Shown: positions 1 to 8,311, counted from the stretch's first letter. The stretch is DNA of 36,226 nucleotides from JACPFV01 sp035526825 (GCA_035526825.1 DATLBT010000031.1:1-36226); one strand, 5' to 3'. Numbers and translations: made by a program. The notes: generated by a model from the sequence alone, not told the origin.

Positions 1-111
1 GCCCGGGCGGATGTCTTCGATTACATCGAGCGTTTCTACAACCCGCGGCGTCGGCATTCGACGCTCGATTACGTCAGTCCAGTGGCGTATGAGAAGCTAC
101 AAAAAGCTTAA
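1..111 (+). CDS. IS3-family transposase, C-terminal fragment (cut by window edge)
   Basis: Frame 1 is open from the first base to a TAA at 109-111. The peptide contains the run FYNPRRRHSTLDYVSP, the conserved C-terminus of the rve-type integrase core of IS3-family OrfB transposases, downstream of the catalytic glutamate. This part of the DDE domain catalyses strand transfer together with the missing upstream residues. Only 36 residues are visible, so the IS3 subgroup cannot be fixed. The product belongs to the element whose right end follows directly. Confidence 0.85.
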   Translation, partial: ARADVFDYIERFYNPRRRHSTLDYVSPVAYEKLQKA

Positions 112-145
112 CTCGGTGTCCGGGAAACCGGGGGAAGCCCAAAAG
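1..145 (+). mobile_element. IS3-family insertion sequence, right end only
   Basis: The window opens inside an insertion sequence. The last 36 codons of a DDE transposase end at 111, followed by a sequence resembling an IS3-family terminal inverted repeat at about 117-142 (tgtccgggaaaccgg, then gggaagccca). The left end lies outside the window, so whether the element is intact and whether it has a target duplication cannot be judged. Just beyond is a small inverted repeat (152-158 with 169-175, 10-nt loop). The exact outer boundary is uncertain by several bases. Confidence 0.75.
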
Positions 146-180
146 CAACCGCCGCAACCTTTAGGGCAGTTGCGGGGGGA

Positions 181-211
181 ACGCGATCCCTCGCTTCGCT
201 CGGGATGACAC
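181..211 (-). repeat. Dispersed repeat family A, copy A1
   Basis: This 31-bp stretch is identical to the copy at 16179-16209 and nearly identical to the pair at 21569-21655. On the minus strand it reads tgtcatcccgagcgaagcg and then agggatcgcgt. It can fold into a short hairpin with a gaa loop and adjacent G.A/A.G mismatches. It lies between the IS end and the 3' end of the haloperoxidase-like gene and has no evident coding role here. Confidence 0.85.
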
Positions 212-268
212 CGGTGAGTGGGCACCGTCGCTGAAAGCGTGCTTTCGACGCTGCGGCCGCCGGCCGTG

Positions 269-1870
269 TTAGCGGCCTTCGAACAAGGCCTGGTATTTCG
301 GCCAGCTATACATCGCCACCTTGCGACCGAGGATCAGGCCTTCTTCGTTGTCAGTGCGGATGTGGAAGCCGCCCCACAGGCGCGACACCGCGGCCATCTC
401 GGCGGTAGCACTGAAGCTCGGCAACACGAGATGCACGAGCTTCGGATCGGCCGCCGCGCCTTTCACCTCGACCGACACCGGCATCGCGGCAGGCGTGCTG
501 GCGCGCGCCTGCATCTGCGCGCCGGTGTAGGTGCCTTCGCCAGTCAGCGTACCGGCCATCTGCCATGCCTCGACGCCGAATCGATCCGAGCCGGTGAACA
601 ATTCGAGCATCCGCGCGGCGGCGCCGCTGGCCGTCGCATGGCCCGAGACGTAGCCGGGAAACGGCGGCGTGATGAACGTGTCGGGCGAGTAGGGCAACCA
701 GGTTTCGCCGCGCAGCGTGCCGAAGCCCTTGCCCGGGCCGAGCCACGCCGGGATGGTCTTGCCGCGGTAGTGGTGACGCACCCACCAATACGGCCGTCCG
801 GTGTCGTAGTGGCGCTTGCTGTCCCAGCAGGCGATGAACGCATCCATCACCACGTTGCCGACGACGAAGAACAGCTTGATGTCGCGATCGAGGTCGTTGC
901 CATCGCGGCGCGAAACGTCCTGCGCGAACTGCAGCCAGTGGCCGGATTGGCCGGTCGAGCGCGGGCCTTCCCGCATGAACTCGACGACCGCCTTCTGCTC
1001 GAGCGTGAGGTTGGCGTTGACCTCGGCGACTTCGCGGATCTCGCGCTCGAGCTGGGCGGAGCCCCAGCGCGGCGGCTCCGGCGCGCGGAACTGGTCGCCG
1101 CGCTCGAGGGCCACCGGCTTGATGCGGCCCCACTGCGGCGTGAGGAATCCCGGGGACACGGTGCCGCCCTTGCCGTCGGCGAACGGGATCGGCTGCCAGC
1201 GGGTCCAGTCGTAGCCGGGCGCCGTGGCGTCGAGCGGCTGGTAGCCGGTGGTGTCGGAATAGGCCTTGCCGTTGCCGGCCGGGTCGTCACCGAGCTGGTT
1301 GGCGCCGTCGTGCTTGCGGTACTCGATCAGTGCGGCGGCCGCGGCGTTACCGATGCCGCGCGGCGTGCGCGTGTCGACGCCGGCGTGGTCCGGGTCGTGG
1401 CCCTCCGCACGCATGCGTTCGCGGATCCACTCGGCGTCCTCGGGATAGACGAAGAGCAGCACGCGGTAGGCGGCGTAGGCGATCGCGACTTCCTTGTTTG
1501 CGGTGGTGCGCTCGGCCTTGGGCCGGCGCAGCTTGCCGCCGAGCCGCGTGCCCACGGCCTTGTCGTCGTAGGCGGCCCAGGCGTCGTACATCGCGGTGAG
1601 GATCATCCCGTCGGTGCGCGACAGGACCGTCGGACGCGGCTTGTTGCGCACCGCATCGCGGCCCGAGGCTTCGAGCAGGATCTCGAGCCAGCGATAGGCC
1701 GCGGTCGGCTTGAAGTCTTCCGCCGGCACGCGATGCACCAGCGTGCCGGGCGGCACGGTCACGAAGGCCTGGCCGGTGTCGGGTGACACCTTCAGTTCCT
1801 CTGCGCCGGCCGCGGTCGTCGCGAGCAACAGGAAGGCCGTGGCGGCGCGCAGCGTCGTGGCAAGAAGCAT
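269..1870 (-). CDS. Vanadium-dependent haloperoxidase-like / PAP2-superfamily secreted protein
   Basis: A 533-residue protein with an N-terminal signal peptide (MLLATTLRAATAFLLL, then TTAAGA) and so probably periplasmic or secreted. The three blocks that bind vanadate or phosphate in vanadium haloperoxidases and related PAP2 phosphatases are present in order: K352 to R359 in KRHYDTGRP, SGHAT with H411, and a final GGFHIRTD block with H503. H411 and H503 match the acid-base and metal-ligand histidines of the family. The ATG at 1870 is preferred over the upstream in-frame ATG at 1924 because it starts the signal peptide and has GGGGA just upstream. The gene stands alone, divergent from the cupredoxin gene. 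It could oxidise halides or act as an acid phosphatase, and the sequence does not decide which. Confidence 0.85.
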   Translation of the reverse strand: MLLATTLRAATAFLLLATTAAGAEELKVSPDTGQAFVTVPPGTLVHRVPAEDFKPTAAYRWLEILLEASGRDAVRNKPRPTVLSRTDGMILTAMYDAWAAYDDKAVGTRLGGKLRRPKAERTTANKEVAIAYAAYRVLLFVYPEDAEWIRERMRAEGHDPDHAGVDTRTPRGIGNAAAAALIEYRKHDGANQLGDDPAGNGKAYSDTTGYQPLDATAPGYDWTRWQPIPFADGKGGTVSPGFLTPQWGRIKPVALERGDQFRAPEPPRWGSAQLEREIREVAEVNANLTLEQKAVVEFMREGPRSTGQSGHWLQFAQDVSRRDGNDLDRDIKLFFVVGNVVMDAFIACWDSKRHYDTGRPYWWVRHHYRGKTIPAWLGPGKGFGTLRGETWLPYSPDTFITPPFPGYVSGHATASGAAARMLELFTGSDRFGVEAWQMAGTLTGEGTYTGAQMQARASTPAAMPVSVEVKGAAADPKLVHLVLPSFSATAEMAAVSRLWGGFHIRTDNEEGLILGRKVAMYSWPKYQALFEGR

Positions 1871-1975
1871 GGTGTGGTCCCCCGATGTCCCCGCATGGTA
1901 GGGCCGCGGCTCGGTCGGCGGCATCAGCCAAAAGCGCTATCGGATAAAACGGCCCGCGCATGGAAGAATGAACGC

Positions 1976-2386
1976 ATGAATGCAAAGCTCATGTTCTTTT
2001 TCGCAGCCGGCGTCGCCTTGCTGGCCGGCTTGTTCGTGCTGTTCAAGCCGGCGCCCGCGCCGGTCGAGCCGGCGAGCGCACCGGCAGTGGCGGCGACGAT
2101 GGCACCGGTCGCGCCTGTCCCAAAAACCTTCGAGATCGCCATCGAGGGCGGCAAGCGCGTCGCGGGCCCCGACGTCATCGCGCTGACGCAAGGCGACGAG
2201 GTGCTGCTGCGCATGACCGCGGACAAAGCCGACGAGCTGCACCTGCACGGCTATGACCTGTCCTTGAAGCTGCAACCTGGCACGCCGGCCGAGCTGCGCT
2301 TCCGCGCCGAGCGCAGCGGCCGCTTCGAATACGAGCTGCACCACGCCCATGCCGACCTCGGCGTGATCGAAGTCCAGCCGCGCTAA
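1976..2386 (+). CDS. Membrane-anchored cupredoxin-like protein
   Basis: A 136-residue protein with one N-terminal hydrophobic segment (about residues 4-23), a Pro/Ala-rich linker (about 24-50) and a C-terminal cupredoxin-like beta domain. The ELHLHGYD block followed by a YELHHAHADLGVIEV block resembles EfeO-type or cupredoxin_1 domains. I see no cysteine in the domain, so a classical blue-copper (Cys-His-His-Met) site is unlikely. The histidine cluster could still bind copper or another metal. The start at 1976 is the only in-frame ATG placing the hydrophobic segment at the N-terminus. The next gene starts 7 bp after the stop, so the two are probably co-transcribed and the protein is likely a periplasmic partner of that membrane protein. 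Confidence 0.75.
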   Translation: MNAKLMFFFAAGVALLAGLFVLFKPAPAPVEPASAPAVAATMAPVAPVPKTFEIAIEGGKRVAGPDVIALTQGDEVLLRMTADKADELHLHGYDLSLKLQPGTPAELRFRAERSGRFEYELHHAHADLGVIEVQPR

Positions 2387-2393
2387 AACGCCC

Positions 2394-3854
2394 ATGAAGC
2401 GCGCCCTGGCGCTGGCCCTGCCGTGGCTGCTGCTCGCACCGCCGGCGGCAGCGCATTCGTTCGGCAAGGTCTACAACCTGCCGGTACCGATCTGGCTGTA
2501 CCTGTACGGCGCCGCAGCGGCGCTCGCGGCGTCGTTCCTGGTCGTGGGCTTCTTCGTCACCGCGCGCAGCGCGGGCCTCAACTTCCGCACGATCGCGCTG
2601 GATCGCTGGGAATTTTTCCGCTCGGTGAACGCACCTTCCGTGCTGGCGACGCTGCGTTTCATCTCGGTGGCCGGCCTGCTGCTGTGCATCGCCACCGGCC
2701 TGGTCGGGCGCAACAACGCCTACGCCAACTTCAACATGACGTTCTTCTGGATCGTCTTCGTGCTCGGCTTCACCTACCTGACCGCGCTGATCGGCGACGT
2801 CTATGCCGCGATCAATCCGTGGCGCGTGCTGGTCGACGCGGTGGAGCGCTGGCGCCCCGGCGCGTTCGCTGGCCGCCGTGCGTATCCGGAGCGCTGGGCG
2901 TACTACCCGGCGCTGGTGCTGTACATGGTGTTCATCTGGATCGAGTTGTTCGGGCGCACGCGGCCGCTGTCGCTGTCGCTGATCCTGCTCGGCTACACCG
3001 TGCTCAATTTCGCCGCCGCGTGGTGGTGGGGCCGCGAGGCCTGGTTTCGCCACGGCGAGTTTTTCGGCGTGTTCTTCCGCCTGATCGCCAAGATGGCGCC
3101 GTTCGCGTACGTCGACGGGCGCCTGCGGCTGCGCCAGCCGTTCATGGGCCTGCTCGAGGAGCGCGCCGGGCACATGTCGCTGCTGCTGTTCGTGCTGTTC
3201 ATGCTGTCGTCGACCGCGTTCGACGGCATCAAGGACACGGTGTTCTGGGTCAGCCTGTTCTGGAAGCACCTGTTCCATGCGCTGCTGCCGCTCACCGGTG
3301 GCACGCTGATCGAGAGCTACCCGATGTTCCAGAAGGCCTACGTCGTCTGGCAGGCGGCGGCCGTGGTGCTGTCGGCGTACTTCTACCTCGGCATCTACCT
3401 CGCCTTCATCTGGATGGCCAGGAAGCTGACGCGGGTCGAGGCTTCGGTGCAAACGCTGGCGCTGCAGTTCGCCTATTCGCTGATCCCGATCGCGTTCGTC
3501 TACAACATCACCCACTACTACACGCTGATCATCACCCAGGGCAGCCAGATCGTGCGGCTGGTGTCGGATCCATTCGGCTTCGGCTGGGACATCTTCGCCA
3601 CCAAACAATGGCTGCTGGCGCCGATCACACTGGACGCGGGCGTGGTCTGGCACACCCAGGTCTGGCTGATCCTGTTCGGCCACATTGTCAGCGTGTACCT
3701 CGCACACATCGAGGCGCTGAAGGTGTTTCCGACGCAGCGCCAGGCCACGCTGAGCCAGTTGCCGATGCTGCTGTTGATGGTGGCGTTCACCACCATCGGA
3801 CTCTGGATCCTGAGCCAGCCGATCAGCGCGGGGCAGGTGCAGGTCGCGGGCTGA
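2394..3854 (+). CDS. Polytopic membrane protein paired with the cupredoxin-like protein
   Basis: A 486-residue integral membrane protein. It begins with a cleavable-looking signal sequence ending AAAHSFGK, followed by about ten hydrophobic segments (for example about residues 28-53, 83-105, 112-140, 192-214, 262-280, and several toward the C-terminus). The mature N-terminus with the LPVPIWLYLYG motif resembles a family of uncharacterised bacterial membrane proteins that I recall sometimes being labelled fenitrothion hydrolase. That label should not be taken as function here. Conserved-looking polar residues sit within membrane segments (for example NITHYY and the HTQVW / FGHIVS histidines), consistent with metal or cofactor binding. 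The cupredoxin-like gene lies 7 bp upstream. A redox or metal-handling role is inference. Confidence 0.65.
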   Translation: MKRALALALPWLLLAPPAAAHSFGKVYNLPVPIWLYLYGAAAALAASFLVVGFFVTARSAGLNFRTIALDRWEFFRSVNAPSVLATLRFISVAGLLLCIATGLVGRNNAYANFNMTFFWIVFVLGFTYLTALIGDVYAAINPWRVLVDAVERWRPGAFAGRRAYPERWAYYPALVLYMVFIWIELFGRTRPLSLSLILLGYTVLNFAAAWWWGREAWFRHGEFFGVFFRLIAKMAPFAYVDGRLRLRQPFMGLLEERAGHMSLLLFVLFMLSSTAFDGIKDTVFWVSLFWKHLFHALLPLTGGTLIESYPMFQKAYVVWQAAAVVLSAYFYLGIYLAFIWMARKLTRVEASVQTLALQFAYSLIPIAFVYNITHYYTLIITQGSQIVRLVSDPFGFGWDIFATKQWLLAPITLDAGVVWHTQVWLILFGHIVSVYLAHIEALKVFPTQRQATLSQLPMLLLMVAFTTIGLWILSQPISAGQVQVAG

Positions 3855-3860
3855 GCGTCC

Positions 3861-3881
3861 GCTATACGAACGACGTATAGC
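3861..3881. promoter_or_regulatory. Palindromic operator candidate upstream of the DcaP-like porin gene
   Basis: A perfect inverted repeat, gctatacg (3861-3868) and cgtatagc (3874-3881) with a 5-bp spacer, lies in the 92-bp gap before the porin gene. It is AT-richer than its surroundings and has the spacing of a dimeric helix-turn-helix site, for example a LuxR-type response regulator. A possible -10 element (taggat, 3906-3911) follows, which would put the palindrome about 35-60 bp upstream of transcription start, a normal activator position. It could instead form a weak hairpin, but no T-run follows. Confidence 0.5.
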
Positions 3882-3946
3882 CACACAACGGGGGCCGGGC
3901 TGCAATAGGATAAGGTCTCAAAAAAGTTCAAGGGGAGAAATTCACC

Positions 3947-5224
3947 ATGTCGTCGTCACGTTGCTTTGCGCTCGCCGCCCTGTTCGCCGTCTCCGCGCCG
4001 GCACTTGCGCAACGGGAGGTCAAAACCATCCCGGTCAACGTCGACGATCCGCAGCCAGCCATCGTCGGCGACGTCGACATCACCTACGGCGGCTTCGTCA
4101 AGCTCGATGCCATGTTCAGCGTCTACTCGGACGGCGACGTCGCCACGCCCGGCGGCCTGCGCGACTTCTACAACCCCGCCGCGATCCCGGTCGCGGCCAG
4201 CGAGTCGGCCGAGAACCAGTTCAGCACCTTCGACATGCACGCCAAGGAAACGCGGCTGTTCTTCAAGATCGACGCGCATGTGGCGGACGCCACGCTCGGC
4301 GGCTATATCGAGATGGACTTCCTGGTGAACCCGGGCGCCGGCACCGAGGTGGTGACCAACGCGTATAACCCCGGCCTGCGCCGCGCCTTCATCACCTACA
4401 ACAATTTCGTCATCGGCCAGGAGTGGACCAACTTCGTCGGGCTGCAGTCGCTGCCGGAAGCGGTCGACTTCATCCGCTGGCCCACCGACGGCACCGTCTT
4501 CGGGCGCCAGCCGCAGGTGCGTTACACGCTGAACGACCTGCTCGGGGGCAGCCTGAGCATCGCGCTGGAGAACACCGAGACGCTGCTGCGGCCCACTGCC
4601 GGCACGGTGTCGGGCGCAACTCCGGTCACGGCCAACTTCGTCAGCGGTGACGGCAACCTGCCGGACCTCACCGCGCGCTACGCGGTGAAGCTCTCGTTCG
4701 GCGAGTTCAGCGCCGCGGTGCTGGCGCGCGAGCTGCGCGCCGACCTTGCCGCGACTGGCGGCGATGCGCCGAACAACACGGCCAGCGGCAAGGCCACCGG
4801 CCTGGGCGTCAGCCTGGCCGGCAAGGTGGCCACGTTCGGCAAGGACGACGTGCGCTTCCAGTTGACCGCGGGCGAAGGCATCGGCCGCTACGTCGCGCTC
4901 GGCGCGGCCGCGGACGCGGTGGTCGCGGCAGACGGCAGCCTCGACACCATCCCGCTCGCGGCGGGCTTCCTCGCGTACCGCCACGTCTGGTCCGAGCGCT
5001 GGCGCTCGAACCTAGTGGTGTCGACCTTCCAGGCCGACAACGACACCACGCTGACCGGCGGCGGCGCGACGCATTCGATGCAGACCGGGCGCATCAACCT
5101 GATGTACGCGCCGGTCGACAAGCTGACGTTCGGCGTGGAGTTCACGCACGGCACGCGCGAGCTCGAGAACGGCCAGGACGGCACGCTGGACCGCGTGCAT
5201 TTCGCGACGACTTACGCCTATTAA
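3947..5224 (+). CDS. DcaP-like outer-membrane porin
   Basis: A 425-residue protein with a signal peptide (SRCFALAALFAVSAPALA) and a body of alternating beta strands ending in aromatic residues (ATTYAY), as expected for a beta-barrel inserted by the BAM complex. The GGFVKLDAMFSVYSDGD strand, the ETRLFFKI strand and the IGQEWTNF block match DcaP/porin-4-type trimeric transporters, which import small organic anions such as dicarboxylates. The substrate cannot be read from sequence. A good ribosome site (aggggaga) lies 8 bp before the ATG, a palindrome lies upstream and a strong terminator follows, so it looks like a monocistronic, regulated unit. Confidence 0.8.
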   Translation: MSSSRCFALAALFAVSAPALAQREVKTIPVNVDDPQPAIVGDVDITYGGFVKLDAMFSVYSDGDVATPGGLRDFYNPAAIPVAASESAENQFSTFDMHAKETRLFFKIDAHVADATLGGYIEMDFLVNPGAGTEVVTNAYNPGLRRAFITYNNFVIGQEWTNFVGLQSLPEAVDFIRWPTDGTVFGRQPQVRYTLNDLLGGSLSIALENTETLLRPTAGTVSGATPVTANFVSGDGNLPDLTARYAVKLSFGEFSAAVLARELRADLAATGGDAPNNTASGKATGLGVSLAGKVATFGKDDVRFQLTAGEGIGRYVALGAAADAVVAADGSLDTIPLAAGFLAYRHVWSERWRSNLVVSTFQADNDTTLTGGGATHSMQTGRINLMYAPVDKLTFGVEFTHGTRELENGQDGTLDRVHFATTYAY

Positions 5225-5244
5225 GCAAGGCAAGAAAATAATCC

Positions 5245-5277
5245 AAGGGGCCGGCTAACGCCGGCCCTTTTGTTTTT
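5245..5277 (+). terminator. Rho-independent terminator after the porin gene
   Basis: An 8-bp GC-rich stem, gggccggc (5248-5255) and gccggccc (5260-5267), with a 4-nt taac loop is flanked by A residues and followed by ttttgttttt. It lies 20 bp after the porin stop and just before rlmJ. Confidence 0.92.
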
Positions 5278-5294
5278 GCGGCGATAATCGCGCG

Positions 5295-6155
5295 ATGCAC
5301 TATCGCCACGGCTTCCACGCCGGAAATTTCGCGGACGTCTTCAAGCACGCCGTGCTGTGCGGCCTGCTCGCCGCGCTCTCGCGCAAGGACAAGCCGTGGG
5401 GCTACCTGGAGACGCACGCCGGCGCCGGCGCCTACGACCTGTCGGCCGAGGGCGCCGAGCGCACCGGCGAGTGGCGCGATGGCATCGGCCGGCTGCACGG
5501 CCTGGGCGGAGGACCGGAGCCGCTGCAAACGCTGCTCGACATCGTGCGCGGGATGAATGGCACCGGCACGCTGCGGCACTACCCGGGCTCGCCGCTGTTC
5601 GCGCAGGCGCTGGCGCGCGATAACGATCGCCTCATCGTGTGCGAGAAAATTCCGGAAGTCGCGGCCGAGCTGCGCGAAAACCTCAAGGGCGAGCGCCGCG
5701 CCGCCGTGCACCAGCGCGATGGCTACGAAGCGCACGCCCTGCTGCCGCCGGCCGAGAAGCGCGGCCTCACCCTGATCGACCCGCCGTTCGAGCGGCCGGA
5801 TGAATTCGACGCGGTTGCCGGGCTGGTTGAAAAATCCCTGAAGCGCTTCGCCGGCGGGATCTACGCCATGTGGTATCCGCTGAAGAATGCCCACGCCGCC
5901 GCGCGCTTCGAGCGCCGCGTCGCGCGAGTGTGCGTCGAACCGCCGCTGCGGCTCGCGTTGCACACGGGTGCACCCGGCGAGGGCCAGCTGCGCGGCTGCG
6001 CGGTGCTGGTGGTCAACGCGCCGTTCGGCTTTGAACGCGATTTCGACGCAACCGGCCGCCTGCTCGCGCGCGAACTGGCGCGGGGACCGCACCCGAAGTA
6101 CGAGGCAGCACCGGTGACGGGCGAGCCGGCGCCGCGCCAGAATGAGCTGAAATGA
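5295..6155 (+). CDS. rlmJ: 23S rRNA (adenine-2030 N6)-methyltransferase RlmJ
   Basis: A 286-residue cytoplasmic enzyme that methylates A2030 of 23S rRNA using S-adenosylmethionine. The N-terminus MHYRHGFHAGNFADVFKH is the family signature. The catalytic DPPFE motif (D162-E166) corresponds to the DPPY/F motif of N6-adenine methyltransferases. Its length is close to the E. coli protein, also known as YhiR or ComJ-like. It is the first gene of a tight operon: its TGA overlaps the ATG of the NUDIX gene by 4 bp, and the phosphotransferase follows. Confidence 0.95.
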   Translation: MHYRHGFHAGNFADVFKHAVLCGLLAALSRKDKPWGYLETHAGAGAYDLSAEGAERTGEWRDGIGRLHGLGGGPEPLQTLLDIVRGMNGTGTLRHYPGSPLFAQALARDNDRLIVCEKIPEVAAELRENLKGERRAAVHQRDGYEAHALLPPAEKRGLTLIDPPFERPDEFDAVAGLVEKSLKRFAGGIYAMWYPLKNAHAAARFERRVARVCVEPPLRLALHTGAPGEGQLRGCAVLVVNAPFGFERDFDATGRLLARELARGPHPKYEAAPVTGEPAPRQNELK

Positions 6156-6691
6156 AGAAGACGCCCGCCGAGCCCCAGGAATCGCTGCATCGCGGGCGCT
6201 TCGTCGAGCTGGTCAAGGAAGGCCGCTGGGAATACGTGCGCCGCGTTAAAGCCAAGGGCGCCGTATTCGTGCTGGCGATGACCGACGCGCGCGAGCTCAT
6301 CCTGGTCGAGCAGTACCGCGTGCCAGTGCACGCACGGACCATCGAGCTGCCGGCCGGCATCTACGGCGATGACGAGTCCGCGGCCAACGAGTCGCCAGAG
6401 GATTGCGCGATCCGCGAACTCGAGGAAGAGTCGGGCTATCGCGGCGCCAAGGCGCGCGTGCTGCTCACCGGCCCGGTGGCGCCGGGTTTGACCACCGAGA
6501 TCATGTACCTCGTGCGCGTCGAGAACCTCGAGCGTGTGCACGCCGGCGGCGGTGTCGGCGGCGAGGACATTACCGTGCATTGCATCGGCCTCGACCGGCT
6601 TGATGGCTGGCTCGAACAGCAGCGCGAGGCGGGACGGATGGTCGAGCCGCGCGTCTACGCCGGGCTGCATTTCCTGGCGAAGGAAGGCTGA
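6152..6691 (+). CDS. NUDIX hydrolase (ADP-ribose pyrophosphatase-like)
   Basis: A 179-residue NUDIX-fold protein. The Nudix box catalytic part is visible as REL-EEESGY (R88, E89, E92, E93, G95), with the helix-loop region beginning at the ELPAGIYGDDE segment. The preceding ILVEQYRVP and IELPAG motifs are typical of the ADP-ribose pyrophosphatase branch, which splits nucleoside diphosphates linked to other groups. The insertion between the first Gly/Glu and the RE..EE block is longer than in the canonical box. It starts inside the rlmJ stop (ATGA) and ends 1 bp before the next gene, so it is probably translationally coupled to both. The substrate is unknown. Confidence 0.88.
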   Translation: MKKTPAEPQESLHRGRFVELVKEGRWEYVRRVKAKGAVFVLAMTDARELILVEQYRVPVHARTIELPAGIYGDDESAANESPEDCAIRELEEESGYRGAKARVLLTGPVAPGLTTEIMYLVRVENLERVHAGGGVGGEDITVHCIGLDRLDGWLEQQREAGRMVEPRVYAGLHFLAKEG

Positions 6692-6692
6692 G

Positions 6693-8159
6693 ATGTTCGA
6701 GTCTGCGGAAGTCGGGCACGTGGTCGGCGAGCTGGAGTTCGAGCGCGCGGCGGAGAAACTCCACGCCGAGCTGCTCGCGGTGCAGCGCCAGTTGCGCGAG
6801 GCGAAGATTCCGGTTGTCGTGATCGTCTCGGGCGTCGAGGCCGCCGGCAAGAGCCAGGTGGTCAAGCGGCTCACCCAATGGCTCGATGCGCGCAGCGTGC
6901 AGTCGGTCGCGTTCTGGGACGAATCGGACGAAGAGCGCGAGCGCCCGGCGCAGTGGCGTTACTGGCGGCGGCTGCCGCCGCGCGGCCACATCGGCATTTT
7001 CTTCGGTTCCTGGTACACGCGTCCGATTGTCGCGCGCGTGAAGAAGAAGCTGGGTCGCGGCGCCTTCGAGCGTGAGCTTGCGTCGATTGCGACGCTCGAG
7101 CGCATGCTGACCGACGATGGCGCGCTGCTGGTCAAGCTCTGGTTCCATGTCTCCCGCAAGGAGCAGAAACGGCGCCTCAAGCAGATCGCGAGCGAGCAGC
7201 GGCGCCAGCTGACGCCGTTCGAAAAGGCCTACGCAAAGGGCTATGAGCGTTTCGCGAAGGTCTCGGCGCACGCGCTGCGCGCGACCGACAGCGGCGCCGC
7301 GCCGTGGCACATCGTCGATGCGTCCGACCGCCGTTACCGCGAGCTCACGGCGGGGCGCATCTTGCTGGACGCGCTGCGCCAGCGGCTGGCGGCCGGCGCA
7401 AAGGCGCCGCCGCAGGGCAAGCGCGCGGAGTCGCGGCCTGGCCGCTTCAAGACCGTGCTGGACGGCGTGGACCTGCGCGCGCGCGCGGCGCCGGCGAAAT
7501 ACCAGGACCAGCTCGAGGACCTGCAGTCGCGGCTGGACACGCTGGCCTGGCGCGCGCGCAGGAAGAAAGTTTCGACGGTGCTCGCGCTCGAAGGCTGGGA
7601 TGCGGCCGGCAAGGGCGGCGCGATTCGTCGCGTCACCGCGGCACTGGATGCGCGCCTGTTCCGCGTGATCCCGATTGCCGCGCCGACCGACGAAGAGCGC
7701 GCGCAACATTACCTGTGGCGCTTCTGGCGCCAGCTGCCGCGGGGCGGCTACGTCACGATCTACGACCGCTCCTGGTACGGCCGCGTGCTGGTCGAGCGCG
7801 TCGAGGGCTTCGCGCGCCCGGATGAATGGGGCCGGGCGTACGCCGAGATCAACGAGTTCGAGCGCCAGCTAACCTCCTCGGGCGCGGTGCTGTGCAAGTT
7901 CTGGCTGCACATCGGCCGGGCCGAGCAGCTGCGCAGGTTCGAGGAGCGCGCGGCGACCGAGCACAAGAAACACAAGATCACCGACGAAGACTGGCGCAAC
8001 CGCGAAAAGTGGAAGCCCTACGCCCGCGCCGTCGACGAGATGGTCGCGCGCACCAGCACCGAATACGCCCCGTGGACGCTGGTTCCCGCCAACGACAAGA
8101 AGCACGCCCGGCTGACCGTGCTGCGCACCGTCTGCAAGGCGCTGGAGCGGGCGCTCTAA
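6693..8159 (+). CDS. pap: Polyphosphate:AMP phosphotransferase (two-domain PPK2 family)
   Basis: A 488-residue protein built from two tandem PPK2 domains. The C-terminal domain has an intact Walker A loop (EGWDAAGKGG, 300-309) and the YDRSWYGR lid/Walker B block (from 357). The N-terminal domain keeps a Walker A-like GVEAAGK (47-53), but its second block reads FFGSWY (from 103), so the usual YDRSWY aspartate and arginine are gone. That agrees with two-domain PPK2 enzymes in which only the C-terminal half is catalytic. The reaction is phosphorylation of AMP to ADP with polyphosphate. The start at 6693 gives a standard N-terminus one base after the NUDIX stop. It is the last gene of the rlmJ operon, with a REP-like cluster downstream. 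Confidence 0.9.
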   Translation: MFESAEVGHVVGELEFERAAEKLHAELLAVQRQLREAKIPVVVIVSGVEAAGKSQVVKRLTQWLDARSVQSVAFWDESDEERERPAQWRYWRRLPPRGHIGIFFGSWYTRPIVARVKKKLGRGAFERELASIATLERMLTDDGALLVKLWFHVSRKEQKRRLKQIASEQRRQLTPFEKAYAKGYERFAKVSAHALRATDSGAAPWHIVDASDRRYRELTAGRILLDALRQRLAAGAKAPPQGKRAESRPGRFKTVLDGVDLRARAAPAKYQDQLEDLQSRLDTLAWRARRKKVSTVLALEGWDAAGKGGAIRRVTAALDARLFRVIPIAAPTDEERAQHYLWRFWRQLPRGGYVTIYDRSWYGRVLVERVEGFARPDEWGRAYAEINEFERQLTSSGAVLCKFWLHIGRAEQLRRFEERAATEHKKHKITDEDWRNREKWKPYARAVDEMVARTSTEYAPWTLVPANDKKHARLTVLRTVCKALERAL

Positions 8160-8168
8160 GCCACCTGT

Positions 8169-8265
8169 CTGTGGGAGAGGCCCCGGCTGTGGGAGGGGCT
8201 TCTGTGGGAGGGGCCCTGGCCCCGATGTTGTGCCACCGACTTCGGGCCCAGGGGCCCTCCCACAG
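8169..8265. repeat. REP-like repeat cluster, family C, copy C1
   Basis: Three direct heads starting ctgtgggag occur at 8169, 8187 and 8202. The last begins a 64-bp imperfect palindrome whose right arm ends ccctcccacag at 8265. The outer arms pair over about 18 bp. The central part (ccccgatg ... ccaccgac) recurs at 22973-23034. The cluster fills the gap between pap and the thiC riboswitch and may limit read-through or stabilise pap mRNA. Similar elements in related bacteria are mobilised by RAYT-type transposases, but none is visible in the window. Confidence 0.9.
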
Positions 8266-8311
8266 ATCGCGATTTGGCATGACTCAGCCGCGCATCAGCG
8301 CTACGCTATGC

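Noticed and set aside
218..1786. 522-codon plus-strand open frame opposite the haloperoxidase-like gene
   Set aside because: Composition typical of an antisense frame; the minus strand carries the complete motif set.
2175..3905. 576-codon open frame on the minus strand opposite the polytopic membrane protein
   Set aside because: Arg/Gln/His-rich composition without motifs; the plus-strand protein has a signal peptide and regular membrane segments.
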